Of a DNA stretch of 64,000 bases, positions 1 to 8,441 are shown one piece after another. How positions within the stretch are numbered: position 1 is the stretch's first letter; each line of letters starts with the position of its first letter. Position numbers and translations under genes: made by a program. The notes below the pieces were generated by a model. That model was not told the DNA's origin. It made no database searches and was given only the letters and a program-made list of their open reading frames with translations. Origin of the DNA: DASXVX01 sp036504075 (GTDB lineage Bacteria; Bacillota; Sulfobacillia; Symbiobacteriales; Symbiobacteriaceae); assembly GCA_036504075.1 (NCBI GenBank), contig DASXVX010000052.1:124001-188000 (forward strand). Direction: 5' to 3'.

Positions 1-23
1 CGCCCGACCTGACTCTTCCGGCA

Positions 24-476
24 TCAAGACTTGAGGACGACCGGGCCGCGAATCTCGCCATTCGGGTGGGCCACGGTGTGCACGTTCACATACGTGTTGC
101 CGGCAAGCATCTGCTGCGCAAGCACCGAGAGCGGCATGCCGGCCAGCGGCCCGGTTAAATTGGCGGCCGTAAAGGTGGCGTTGGTCAGCGCCGTAGGTGC
201 GCCGATATTCATGGGAGCTGAAGGCCCGAACAGGAACAGCACAATCGGCCCGTTCTGCCCCGGCCGCCCCAGATGAATGTGGGCGACGGTGGTCTGATTG
301 AGATTACTGACCGCCAGCAGAACCCGCAGCGCCGTCAGAGTTGGGTCCAGGCCGAGCCAGGCCAGGCCTGAGCCGGTCGAGACTTCCGGCGGAACTTCCA
401 TCGACCCGGAAAGGGTGGCCATGAACTGAAACTGCTGCGGCGCTCCCATTGGGGACGCCTGGATCTGTCCTGCCAT
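24..476 (-). CDS. CHRD-domain protein
   Basis: A 150-residue protein that is almost entirely one CHRD domain, a beta-rich fold first described in chordin and common in bacterial secreted or spore-associated proteins. The visible signature is a VAHIHLGRPGQNGPIV-type strand near residue 64 and a C-terminal YVNVHTVAHPNGEIRG segment with the paired His residues typical of the family. The ATG at 476 is chosen because a GGGGGG ribosome site lies just upstream; extending to 599 would run translation through a terminator hairpin. No signal peptide is visible with this start. Its biochemical role is not known. It lies downstream of the spore-type DUF1657/SpoVA genes, separated from them by the hairpin. 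Confidence 0.85.
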   Translation of the reverse strand: MAGQIQASPMGAPQQFQFMATLSGSMEVPPEVSTGSGLAWLGLDPTLTALRVLLAVSNLNQTTVAHIHLGRPGQNGPIVLFLFGPSAPMNIGAPTALTNATFTAANLTGPLAGMPLSVLAQQMLAGNTYVNVHTVAHPNGEIRGPVVLKS

Positions 477-555
477 GAGAAATCCCCCCGGGTATTCTAT
501 GCGCAACCGCGAACCGGTGCGTCCAGCATGTAGTGATCCCGGCGCCAAGTAAGCA

Positions 556-593
556 AAGAAGGGTCGGCGCCCGCCCGGGCTCCGACCCTTCTT
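556..593 (-). terminator. Intrinsic terminator hairpin
   Basis: A 12-bp perfect stem (AAGAAGGGTCGG with its complement) closes a GC-rich loop. On the minus strand it is followed by a T-rich stretch. It sits about 70 bases after the DUF1657-SpoVAC gene and before the CHRD gene, so it probably ends the former transcript. Confidence 0.7.
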
Positions 594-664
594 AGTCATG
601 CGCTGCTGGGGTTTCGCGTTTCATTACATCATGCTTACCTGGACGACGAAGCGGCGTAAGTAGC

Positions 665-1273
665 TTATCGCAGGAGCGCCAGACGGAGCGAAGCGACGAC
701 CCCTACCAGCATGGCCGTCACCACCCCGAAGACGATCACGGCGCCGGTCAGCTGGAACATTTTGCTCCCCACGCCGTAGACCAGCCCCTCCCGCTTGAAC
801 TCCATGGCACAGGCCGTCATGGCGTTGGCAAAGCCGGTGACCGGAACCGAAAGCCCGGCGCCGGCGACCCGCTGGAGCTTATCGAACCAGCCCAAACCCG
901 TAGCCACGGCCGCCAGGAAAATCAGCGTCACTACCGTCGGATCGCCGGCCTTCTTGTGCGACACCCGCATCACCACTTCCCAAAGGTCGGTGAACCCCTC
1001 CCCCACCAGGCAGACAAACCCGCCAATGAAGAAGGCGGCAAGTGCGTTGCGCAGTCGGGGCGGCTTCGGCTCGGCTTTGGCCACCTGCTCGCTATACACC
1101 ATCTGCTGCAACTTCTGGTTTAGCTTGTCCACATGGCGGGTGGCATCTTTGGCCATCGTCTGGTACATCGACTGCGCCTGTTTGTCCTGCGTGCTCGATG
1201 CGAAGGTCAGGTAATTGCCTTCAAGTGTTTCCATGGTGGCCAGAGCTTTCTCCAGGTCCTTCTTCTTGATCAT
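665..1273 (-). CDS. DUF1657-SpoVAC/AE fusion membrane protein
   Basis: A 202-residue protein joining two modules. Residues 1-65 are a DUF1657 helical hairpin (LEGNYLTFASSTQDKQAQSMY). Residues about 75-200 are a SpoVAC/SpoVAE-type membrane domain with hydrophobic segments and the hallmark PVTGFANAMTACAMEFKREG and GVGSKMFQLTGAVIVFG. SpoVA proteins form the spore inner-membrane channel for dipicolinic acid. DUF1657 and SpoVAC genes occur next to each other in spoVA-2mob-type heat-resistance loci, but here they are one polypeptide. The ATG at 1273 is chosen for its GGGGGA site; a TTG at 1288 is the alternative. A separate DUF1657 gene lies just upstream on the same strand. Spore localisation is inferred from the families. 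Confidence 0.85.
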   Translation of the reverse strand: MIKKKDLEKALATMETLEGNYLTFASSTQDKQAQSMYQTMAKDATRHVDKLNQKLQQMVYSEQVAKAEPKPPRLRNALAAFFIGGFVCLVGEGFTDLWEVVMRVSHKKAGDPTVVTLIFLAAVATGLGWFDKLQRVAGAGLSVPVTGFANAMTACAMEFKREGLVYGVGSKMFQLTGAVIVFGVVTAMLVGVVASLRLALLR

Positions 1274-1330
1274 GCTGCCGTCCCCCAATCCCGGGCTCGT
1301 ATTTCGCGGCCCGACGCCGCGCCGCCGGGC

Positions 1331-1355
1331 GCCCCGTACGCTTGTGGTACGGGGC
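1331..1355. terminator. GC-rich hairpin between DUF1657 genes
   Basis: A 9-bp perfect stem (GCCCCGTAC with GTACGGGGC) lies between the two DUF1657 genes. A T-rich stretch follows only on the plus strand, so it may be a processing or attenuation hairpin for the minus-strand transcript and not a full terminator. Confidence 0.45.
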
Positions 1356-1369
1356 GCTCCCGTATTCTT

Positions 1370-1579
1370 TTACTGCTGCTGCTGGTTCAGCGGATTGCTC
1401 TCCGTAAGATAGTTCAGGCGCTCCTTGAGTTGGCCGGCATGGCGCTGCATGTCATCGGCCATGCTCTTGAACATCTGCTTCGCACTCTGATCCTGGGTGG
1501 CGCCGGCAAACGTCAGGTAGGATCCCTGCGCAGACTCCGCCGCGGCCAGCGCCTTCTGCATATCCTGCTGAACGGTCAT
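1370..1579 (-). CDS. DUF1657 small protein
   Basis: A 69-residue protein that is a single DUF1657 domain (QGSYLTFAGATQDQSAKQMF) ending in a Gln-rich tail. Its ATG at 1579 has a GGGGAG site upstream. It is paralogous to the N-terminal module of the neighbouring fusion and is presumably co-transcribed with it. DUF1657 proteins are found with SpoVA and YetF-type proteins in spore heat-resistance loci; no biochemical activity is known. The reading frame could be extended far upstream, but that would overlap the divergent DUF421 gene and has no support. Confidence 0.8.
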   Translation of the reverse strand: MTVQQDMQKALAAAESAQGSYLTFAGATQDQSAKQMFKSMADDMQRHAGQLKERLNYLTESNPLNQQQQ

Positions 1580-1772
1580 GTCCGTCTCCCCTTCGTTCAA
1601 AAATCGCTTCGTCCGGCAACGGGCCGCCATTAGTCTGCCAATCGGTCGCACCCCAAGATGCGCTCTTGCCCATAGTCGCAACTGATTGTTCAAACAGCAA
1701 CTCGGATTCCCGGGCATGTAATTTGCCGGATGGGACCATGCTAAATCATCATGCTGCATGGAGGGGCGAGCC

Positions 1773-2498
1773 GTGAACCTCGGTTGGGTTGTGGCGATAC
1801 GCGGCGTGATCAGCTTCATTACTCTGCTGGTCTTCACCAACATCCTGGGCAAGCAGCAGGTCGGGAAGCTGACGTTCTTCGACTTCATCACCGGCATCAC
1901 CATCGGCGACCTGGCGGCGACACTGACCGTCGACTTCGACTCGCGGGCGTGGCCGCACTTCGTCGGCCTGACAATCTGGACCGGGTTGGCCCTGATTGCC
2001 CAGTACGTCGCGCTCAAGAGCCGCTGGTGGGCCAGAATCACGGGCGGCGAACCCGTGATTCTCATTCAGAGCGGCCACATTCTGGAGAAAAACATGGCCC
2101 AGTGCCGGTACCGGTTTGACGACCTGCTGATGCAACTCCGGGAGAAGAACGTCTTTGACGTGCAGGAGGTCGAGGCGGCGGTACTGGAGACCAACGGCAC
2201 GTTGAGCGTCCTGAAACGGTCGCAGTTCCAGCCGGTGACTCCCAATGACCTGCACCTGACCACGCAGTACAAAGGGCTGGGCACCATGCTGATCCACGAA
2301 GGTAACGTGTTAGGCGGCGAACTGAAACAGGTCCACCTGACAAAAGAATGGCTCGCGGACGAACTGCACATTCAGGGCATCATGTCCACGAAGGAAGTGG
2401 CCCTGGCCATCCTGGGGACCGATGGCAAGCTGTTCGTGGACCTCTATCGGGACCAGGTACCGGACATCCCCGTTGATGATCAACTCCTGTCACATTGA
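1773..2498 (+). CDS. DUF421 (YetF-type) membrane protein
   Basis: A 241-residue YetF/DUF421 protein. The N-terminal ~85 residues hold the transmembrane segments, with the family motifs VFTNILGKQQVGKLTFFDFITGITIGDLAA. The soluble C-terminal half carries the DUF421 fold (GEPVILIQSGHILEKNM, YRFDDLLMQLREKNVFDVQEVEAAVLETNG). YetF-type proteins are abundant in spore-forming Firmicutes, and one class affects spore heat resistance. The GTG at 1773 is chosen because GGAGGGG lies six bases before it; an ATG at 1758 overlaps that site. The gene diverges from the DUF1657 pair and is followed at 45 bases by a DUF4363 gene, the usual partner. Confidence 0.88.
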   Translation: MNLGWVVAIRGVISFITLLVFTNILGKQQVGKLTFFDFITGITIGDLAATLTVDFDSRAWPHFVGLTIWTGLALIAQYVALKSRWWARITGGEPVILIQSGHILEKNMAQCRYRFDDLLMQLREKNVFDVQEVEAAVLETNGTLSVLKRSQFQPVTPNDLHLTTQYKGLGTMLIHEGNVLGGELKQVHLTKEWLADELHIQGIMSTKEVALAILGTDGKLFVDLYRDQVPDIPVDDQLLSH

Positions 2499-2537
2499 AC
2501 TGACGTCATATCGAGGCGAAGTCACATCGAGGCGAAG
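2490..2537 (+). repeat. Three tandem 16-bp units in a ribosome-site region
   Basis: Three adjoining 16-base units (consensus TCACATCGAGGCGAAG, the first degenerate) span the stop codon of the DUF421 gene and the leader of the DUF4363 gene. Each complete unit carries GAGGCG, which can serve as the ribosome site, so the leader looks like a local duplication. Confidence 0.7.
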
Positions 2538-2543
2538 CAAGTT

Positions 2544-2912
2544 ATGTGGGCAAAAGTGGTCAAGTGGGCGGTCTACATCGTGCCGATCGTGGCTTTTGCG
2601 GTGCTGCTAAACGCCGGGCAGGTCCTCAAGCGGCCCATGGGGACGCAGGACGACGTGCTGGGCCACCTGCACGCGGTGGAGCAGTCCGTGCTGGCCGAAG
2701 ATTGGGCGGGCGCCGGCACCGGCTGGGAGCGGACGCAGGCCGCCGTGGATCGCGTCGCTCGCCGCATCCAGATCGATGCTGAAAAAGGCGAAATGCAGGA
2801 CCTGGCGGAGGAGTTGGCCCGCCTGCGGGGCACCATTCAGGCTCAAGAGCGGGGGCCTGCCCTGGAGCACGTGTCGGTGCTGAAGTCGCTCTTTCATGAG
2901 TTGGGGCGCTAA
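2544..2912 (+). CDS. DUF4363-like small membrane-anchored protein
   Basis: A 122-residue protein with one N-terminal hydrophobic segment (residues about 6-24) and a charged helical remainder that includes VEQSVLAEDWAGAGTGWERTQAAVDRVARRI, matching the DUF4363 pattern. Proteins of this kind commonly sit directly after YetF/DUF421 genes in spore formers. It probably shares a transcript with the upstream DUF421 gene. No molecular function is established. The ATG start follows the GAGGCG of the last 16-bp repeat unit. Confidence 0.7.
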   Translation: MWAKVVKWAVYIVPIVAFAVLLNAGQVLKRPMGTQDDVLGHLHAVEQSVLAEDWAGAGTGWERTQAAVDRVARRIQIDAEKGEMQDLAEELARLRGTIQAQERGPALEHVSVLKSLFHELGR

Positions 2913-2921
2913 AAAACGGGA

Positions 2922-2949
2922 GGGGGCCGGGGCTTGATGCCCGGCCCCC
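2922..2949. terminator. Bidirectional terminator between convergent genes
   Basis: A 10-bp stem (GGGGGCCGGG with CCCGGCCCCC) lies between the convergent DUF4363 and second DUF421 genes. An A6 run on its left gives a U-tract for the minus-strand transcript, so it can serve both genes. Confidence 0.8.
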
Positions 2950-2985
2950 TTGATGTTGTCGGCCTTCCGTATGCCCCAGCCGTTC

Positions 2986-3741
2986 TCAGTGGACTCCCGG
3001 AGATGGCTCAGACGATGGGTTTTGCCCCTCGAGATCGATGGGACGTTGCAGGCGGTCCGCGTAGAGGTCGACGAACAGTTCGCCCCGGGTGTTCAGCACG
3101 GCGTAGTACACCAATGCCGGATCGTGGATGTCACGCTCCTGCAGGCACCGGCGCAGCCAATCCGCGGTGAGGCCGTTCTCCCGCAGATTCTTCTGGATGA
3201 TCGTGCCATCCATGATCAGTTCGATGCCCATTCCTTCATAATGAGTGGCCAGGTTCAGGTCCGCCGGCGTGACCGGCCGGTACTGAGATTTCGGCAGCAC
3301 GCTGAGCTGTCCCCCGGGTTCCAGCACGGCAAATTCCACGTGTGCCATGTCAAAGATGCCGCTCATCCGCAGCTGGGAGTCCAGCTGGTCCATGTTGTAC
3401 CGCAGGCCCCGCATGTTCTGTTCCAGGATTTTGCCGTTTTGAATCAGCACGGTGGGCTGTCCCTGCAAGACTGCGCGGAAACGCGAGAGCCGCATGGCCA
3501 GCCAGCTGGTCAGGATGCCCAGCGCCGTGATCACGACGATGGGCATGGCCACCGGCCAGAACGGTTGATTGTAGTCGTTGGGCAGGTGTCCGACCAGCGA
3601 ACCGACCGTGACCCCCACGGTGAAATCGAAATAGGTGAGCCGGGCCACAAACTGTTTGTTCAGCAATCGGGTGGCCCCCATCACCAGGATGAAGGCGACG
3701 GCGGCGCGCTCCGAAGCAACCAGGATGTCGTGCCATTCCAT
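2986..3741 (-). CDS. Second DUF421 (YetF-type) membrane protein
   Basis: A 251-residue paralogue of the DUF421 protein at 1773. It has N-terminal transmembrane segments, the motif VARLTYFDFTVGVTVGSLVGH, then the soluble domain (QPTVLIQNGKILEQNM, YNMDQLDSQLRMSGIFD, FAVLEPGGQLSVLPKSQ). The ATG at 3741 has a GGAGGAG site. It is transcribed towards the first DUF421/DUF4363 pair and converges on a shared terminator. Two YetF-type proteins within 2 kb of SpoVA and DUF1657 genes point to spore-membrane roles. The C-terminal SSEPSPGVH tail is outside the conserved domain. Confidence 0.88.
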   Translation of the reverse strand: MEWHDILVASERAAVAFILVMGATRLLNKQFVARLTYFDFTVGVTVGSLVGHLPNDYNQPFWPVAMPIVVITALGILTSWLAMRLSRFRAVLQGQPTVLIQNGKILEQNMRGLRYNMDQLDSQLRMSGIFDMAHVEFAVLEPGGQLSVLPKSQYRPVTPADLNLATHYEGMGIELIMDGTIIQKNLRENGLTADWLRRCLQERDIHDPALVYYAVLNTRGELFVDLYADRLQRPIDLEGQNPSSEPSPGVH

Positions 3742-3765
3742 CCGTGATACTCCTCCGAACGTCTC

Positions 3766-3855
3766 CGGCGGGATGGGTTGGAGCCCGTGGGCGTTCCACG
3801 GGCTCCGGGGTTCTGCTACCGGCCCTTAGTTTGCCGTGACCGACCACCGCTATGT
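3766..3855 (+). repeat. 90-bp direct repeat, left copy
   Basis: This copy matches 12192-12281 at 84 of 90 positions, in the same orientation. Each copy holds a perfect 10-bp hairpin (GAGCCCGTGG with CCACGGGCTC; here 3781-3805). The pair brackets the two giant genes at 4005-12125. The left copy lies between the divergent DUF421 gene and the first giant gene. Confidence 0.9.
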
Positions 3856-4004
3856 GTCGCTCGGTATCGGGCGTTCCATACTTCGCATTTCAAAATTATC
3901 GCGTAGCCTTGCAGGTATAGATCAACATGATTGCGAACATTCTCCCGGCCTATACACTTCTGAGCACCCGGTCTCAATGGCCCGGACTAGAGGGAGGGAG
4001 CGCG

Positions 4005-7000
4005 ATGTCGCAAAACGAGCTCAACATGTCCTACCTGCGCAGCCAGGCAGGAAGGGAGCCCGGTGGGGAGTTCCTTGCTTCCCGCCTGTCCCGCAGAGAA
4101 CTCCTCAAGGCCGGCGGCAGCCTGGTTCTGGCTGTCGCCGGCGCTGGTTCGGCCTTGCCGTCCGTCGGTCAGGCATGGCTCGGACCCGTCGAAGTGGTCC
4201 GGGACGGACTGCGGGTCGCGCTCAAAGTGGGAGGCGTGGAGCGCTGGGCCATTGACCCCAGCCGTTTCGGCGGCCGCCCGCGCGTCTCGGTTACGGCGGA
4301 AAATGCCGTCATCCATTTCGCCCTCATGGGCGCCACCTACCCGGGCACCACCCTTTCGGCGGACCTGACGGGTGAACTGCGCCCGGTTCGGGGTGTCTGG
4401 CGCCTGCAGCTGGCACTGGGCCTCGGCGGCTTTGTCGCCGACATGGCCCTGGCGGATTGGCTGTCCGGCTCGCAGCCGGCCCGCTCCCGAGTCCGACTCG
4501 CCCCGCCGGCTACCCCCCTGGGCACCACCGGCGCCCTCCGGCTGGCCGGCTCTGCGGAGGCCACCTTTACGCCCGACTGGCAGTTCAAACTGACGGGACC
4601 TGGCGTGGCTCACCTTACCACACCGGACCTGGAGGCGTATGCCGACACCGCCACCCTCACCCTGGTGCCGCAGGAGGCGGCCAGCCTCATGCAGCACCCG
4701 GCGTCCCGCCGCTCGCTGATTACCCTGCAGCGACACGGTCGGACCTGGGACGCCTGGGACGGGCTGAAGGCGATTGACGGCGGCCGGCTCGTGACTGAGG
4801 GCAACCCCTTTGACCAGATTCGGATCGAGGCCCAGGAGACCCAGAATGGTGCATGGCGCCAGGCCCTGGTGGCCGAAGGGGCCGCCGGGGACGGCGTGTG
4901 TGCGGGCTCCCTGGCCTATCTGCTCGGGGAGGACATGTTGCACCCCGACGGGCTCCCGGCTCAGCTGACCCTGCAGAACCCGCGTTTCGCAGTGGCGTTC
5001 GATACGGAGCACCGCACCCAGTCCGCCGTGGTCGGCCGGTTCAGCCAGACCCCGGTCTGGGTCTGCACCCGGGGCTTCAGTCTGCAGCTTGGCGACGCCG
5101 CCGGCATCCGGCCGTTTGAACTGGTGGCCCGGGAAGGCACTACCGTTCGGCGCAACGTGGCTCCGGCCGTACTGTCGCTCGCTGCAGCCATGCCCGGCGC
5201 GATTGTCGAGCCCATCCGGACGGCGGGAGGCGGGGTCATCGACGTGGTCAGCGTCGACGGGATGCCCGTCGATGGCGGCCCCAACCTCGCCGGCGCCACG
5301 GTCGGCCCCAGCCTCGCCGGCACCACGATCGCCCCCAACCCCGCCGCCCCCACTAACGGCTCCGGCGACGCCACTATCGACCCCAACCCCGGCGGCGCCA
5401 CTATCGGCCCCAGCCCCGCCGGCCCCGACCCCGAACTCAACATCATCCTGCCGCCGTTCGCGATGCGGGTTCCTGCTGCCTCCGTCTCGGTCGTACGGCC
5501 GGTGGACATGCTCAACCTCGAGATCCGGTTCTTCAACCTGACGCTGACGGCCCGGGCAGACGCACCACCACTCCTGGAGCGGATGGTAACCAAACGGGAT
5601 GCCTACCTGGTCTACCGCTTCCCGCCCCAGCACATCGCCGAACGGGCCTACCATGATTCCAACGACACGCCGGCCTTCCCGCCTATCCCTTCCCGGGCCG
5701 CGGGTCCAAGCTGGCTGGCGTTCAAGTTGCCCCCAGGCGTGAACTCCCTGGACTACACCCTGGAAAGCCTCCTCAATTGGGAGTCCCTGGTCCCCGTCAA
5801 CATCGCTACCCGGCATGACCCCAGCAACAACGACACCTCTGCCAGTCCGGTGTCGGCGATCGAGGCGCCGTACCGGATGTTCCTGTCACCGAGCCCTGAT
5901 ACATACTGGACCCACAAGATCGATCCCATCACATTCAATAACCGGACGGAGCTGTGGCACACCAGGCTGGCCCACTGGCCCAAAGGGATCTCGGTCTCGG
6001 GCGTAATCACCTACCCGTACACCAGCGTGCGGGCCATCTGGTCGCCGGACTACCCCGCTGCGCCCAGTGCCGGCGGCTCGTCCCCTTTCCGATACGCCAT
6101 GGACGGCCGGCAGCGCTATGAGATTGTGGCGCAGAGCCCCGTCCCGGCGTCCGGCCCTGCCCAGCCGCCCATTCGGGTGGAGAACCTGATGCTGACCGCC
6201 CTGGGCGCCTGGATGAAAATCGACGGCAAGTGGAACCCGGGCCCGGGCCTGAATGTGATAGCCTGGCAGCATGAGGCCACGTTTGGGCGGGACCAGTACG
6301 TCAAGATCGTGGAGAGGGGCTATCTCTACCCCTTCGGCCATCTGGCGGTGAAGATCACCGAGACCCAGCGGCGCATTGAACCGATCCGGGACACCACCCG
6401 AAAGGCGGCCTACCTCCGGCTGCGCGAATACATTTTGGTGGTGGAACGGGAGCGGGTCTACCCCGGACCTGAAGGCGTGGCCGATCCCGAACGGATCAAG
6501 CGGAACCGAAACAATCCGCTGCGCAAGGTAACCATGCTCACCAGGACCACCCCGAACCTGGATGATACCCTGAACAAGAGCTACTGGGTACCCAAGCTGA
6601 GGAAGGAGCTGGAAGGCCTCGGTTACTGGCCCCGCGTAAACGGCGACTACTTCCCGTTCCACATGATCGGCGAGGACTGGGAGGGGCAGCGGATCGAGTT
6701 CGTCGCCCCCGTCGTTTTCGTCATGAACCAGATGGCGACGGTACCGGACGCCACCGTGCAAATGGGCTTCGTCAGGGATGAGTACGCCAAGGTCGATGCC
6801 AGGCGCACCGCGAACATGCGGGGGCAGCGCATCGCCTACACCCCCCGGGTCCCGGTGCCCAATCTGCAACCCGGTGAAACGGCCAGTGACACCGTCTTCG
6901 AGACCGACTCCCTGCTCTTCACCTCCACGCCGACCGCTGCGGCGGAGGGGGCCATGCCGCCCTTCCTCCCCCTGATGGACAAGGCGTACGTGAATGTACC

Positions 7001-8429
7001 GGCCCTGACCCACATGACGGGCACATCCGAGCCGCAGTCCATCAAGATGGATGACGCCTGGCTCAAGAACGGCTTCGGGGCCGCGAACCCCGGCATGGTC
7101 TTCGCACAGTTCGACCAGAAGCCCGGGGTCGCGTTCGGCGGAGAAAAGTCCGGTGCCGTGATGGCGCCGAACATGGACCTGGCAGGCCTTTCGCGGAGCC
7201 ACGGCCTGGTGGGCGGCGACACCGGTGCGTTCGCCGGCGGCAAGTTCGATCCCAAGACCTTCTTCGGGGACAAGGCCAGAATTCTGGGCGGTATGGCGCT
7301 GTCGTCGATTATCGATCCCGTCGACGACGTCACCGCCGGTGCCGGCGTGGACAAGGCAAAGGTGCCCCGCATCACCTCCCGGCTCACCTACCCGGGCGAC
7401 GACCATACCCAGCCACCGAACGCCATCGAAACCGACCTGGTCTGGGCGCCGCAGCTCGCCTCCGCCGGCCCCTTCCTCAACTACTTCAACCCCGACCCGG
7501 ATAAGAACAAATGGGGCCTGCCCGGCACTCTGCCGGCCAGCCTCGCCGTCACGGCCAACACGCACGTGCCGCTCCTGGCCGGCGGTGTAAAGCAAGCCCA
7601 CGTCAATGGCGACCTGCAGAACTTCTCGGTCGACCTATTCAACTGCATCCAATTAGGCTTCTCCCACCTGACCTTTACCGCCGACTCGGGCCAGAGCCCC
7701 AGGACCGACGTCGGCCTGAAGTGGGTCAAGTTCGAGGGTCCCCTCTCCTTCGTGGAAGAGATGCGCAATGTGCTGGGCAACATCTTTGGCAGCGGCTTCA
7801 AGCTCGACGTGGAGCCCACGGGCGTCCGGGCCTCTTACTCGGTGGCCCTGCCGAACCTGTCCCTGGGCGTCTTCGCCCTGACGAACTTGGCCATTAGCGC
7901 CGGCCTGGAGCTGCCCTTTACCGACAAACCGGCATTGGTCAACTTTTCCTTCTGCACCCGGGAGAACCCGTTCAACCTCTCCGTGTCCGCATTCGGCGGC
8001 GGCGGCTTTTTCGGCATCACCGTGGGCATGTCGGGCGTCGAGGTGCTGGAAGCAGCCCTGGAGTTCGGCGCTTCAATCAGCATCGATCTGGGCGTTGCCA
8101 GCGGCGGCGTCAGCGTGAAGGCCGGCATTTACTTCAAGTACTCCACGAGCGATCACTCCACGCTGGAGGGCTACCTGAAGATCCATGGCGAGTTGACCGT
8201 GCTGGCGATCGCTTCCATCTCCATCACGCTATACCTGTCCTTCACCTATAAGCACCCGGACAAGTGCTGGGGGCAGGCCACCATCACCGTCGAAGTGGAG
8301 GTGCTGTTCTTCAGCGGATCGGCGGAGGTGCACGCGGAGCGGCAGTTCTCGGGCAAGGAAGGTGACCCGCCCTTCTCCCAGATGATCACGGCACCCCAGT
8401 GGCACGACTATACCGAGGCGTTCGCATAA
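4005..8429 (+). CDS. Giant exported protein of unknown function (Tat-type leader)
   Basis: A 1474-residue protein. Residues about 29-60 look like a twin-arginine signal (SRRELLKAGGSLVLAVAGAG), implying export of a folded protein. Residues about 425-480 are a low-complexity Gly/Pro/Ala linker made of repeated AGATVGP/AGTTIAP-like units. The C-terminal ~250 residues are Gly-rich alternating strands (FGGGGFFGITVGMSGVEVLEAA), suggesting a large beta structure. I recognise no enzyme motif or named family. The ATG at 4005 is chosen for GGGAGG; an in-frame ATG at 3927 lacks a site. It is coupled at 12 bases to the next giant gene, and the pair lies between 90-bp repeats, so they probably work together. 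Confidence 0.8.
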   Translation: MSQNELNMSYLRSQAGREPGGEFLASRLSRRELLKAGGSLVLAVAGAGSALPSVGQAWLGPVEVVRDGLRVALKVGGVERWAIDPSRFGGRPRVSVTAENAVIHFALMGATYPGTTLSADLTGELRPVRGVWRLQLALGLGGFVADMALADWLSGSQPARSRVRLAPPATPLGTTGALRLAGSAEATFTPDWQFKLTGPGVAHLTTPDLEAYADTATLTLVPQEAASLMQHPASRRSLITLQRHGRTWDAWDGLKAIDGGRLVTEGNPFDQIRIEAQETQNGAWRQALVAEGAAGDGVCAGSLAYLLGEDMLHPDGLPAQLTLQNPRFAVAFDTEHRTQSAVVGRFSQTPVWVCTRGFSLQLGDAAGIRPFELVAREGTTVRRNVAPAVLSLAAAMPGAIVEPIRTAGGGVIDVVSVDGMPVDGGPNLAGATVGPSLAGTTIAPNPAAPTNGSGDATIDPNPGGATIGPSPAGPDPELNIILPPFAMRVPAASVSVVRPVDMLNLEIRFFNLTLTARADAPPLLERMVTKRDAYLVYRFPPQHIAERAYHDSNDTPAFPPIPSRAAGPSWLAFKLPPGVNSLDYTLESLLNWESLVPVNIATRHDPSNNDTSASPVSAIEAPYRMFLSPSPDTYWTHKIDPITFNNRTELWHTRLAHWPKGISVSGVITYPYTSVRAIWSPDYPAAPSAGGSSPFRYAMDGRQRYEIVAQSPVPASGPAQPPIRVENLMLTALGAWMKIDGKWNPGPGLNVIAWQHEATFGRDQYVKIVERGYLYPFGHLAVKITETQRRIEPIRDTTRKAAYLRLREYILVVERERVYPGPEGVADPERIKRNRNNPLRKVTMLTRTTPNLDDTLNKSYWVPKLRKELEGLGYWPRVNGDYFPFHMIGEDWEGQRIEFVAPVVFVMNQMATVPDATVQMGFVRDEYAKVDARRTANMRGQRIAYTPRVPVPNLQPGETASDTVFETDSLLFTSTPTAAAEGAMPPFLPLMDKAYVNVPALTHMTGTSEPQSIKMDDAWLKNGFGAANPGMVFAQFDQKPGVAFGGEKSGAVMAPNMDLAGLSRSHGLVGGDTGAFAGGKFDPKTFFGDKARILGGMALSSIIDPVDDVTAGAGVDKAKVPRITSRLTYPGDDHTQPPNAIETDLVWAPQLASAGPFLNYFNPDPDKNKWGLPGTLPASLAVTANTHVPLLAGGVKQAHVNGDLQNFSVDLFNCIQLGFSHLTFTADSGQSPRTDVGLKWVKFEGPLSFVEEMRNVLGNIFGSGFKLDVEPTGVRASYSVALPNLSLGVFALTNLAISAGLELPFTDKPALVNFSFCTRENPFNLSVSAFGGGGFFGITVGMSGVEVLEAALEFGASISIDLGVASGGVSVKAGIYFKYSTSDHSTLEGYLKIHGELTVLAIASISITLYLSFTYKHPDKCWGQATITVEVEVLFFSGSAEVHAERQFSGKEGDPPFSQMITAPQWHDYTEAFA

Positions 8430-8441
8430 GGAGGGTACCCG

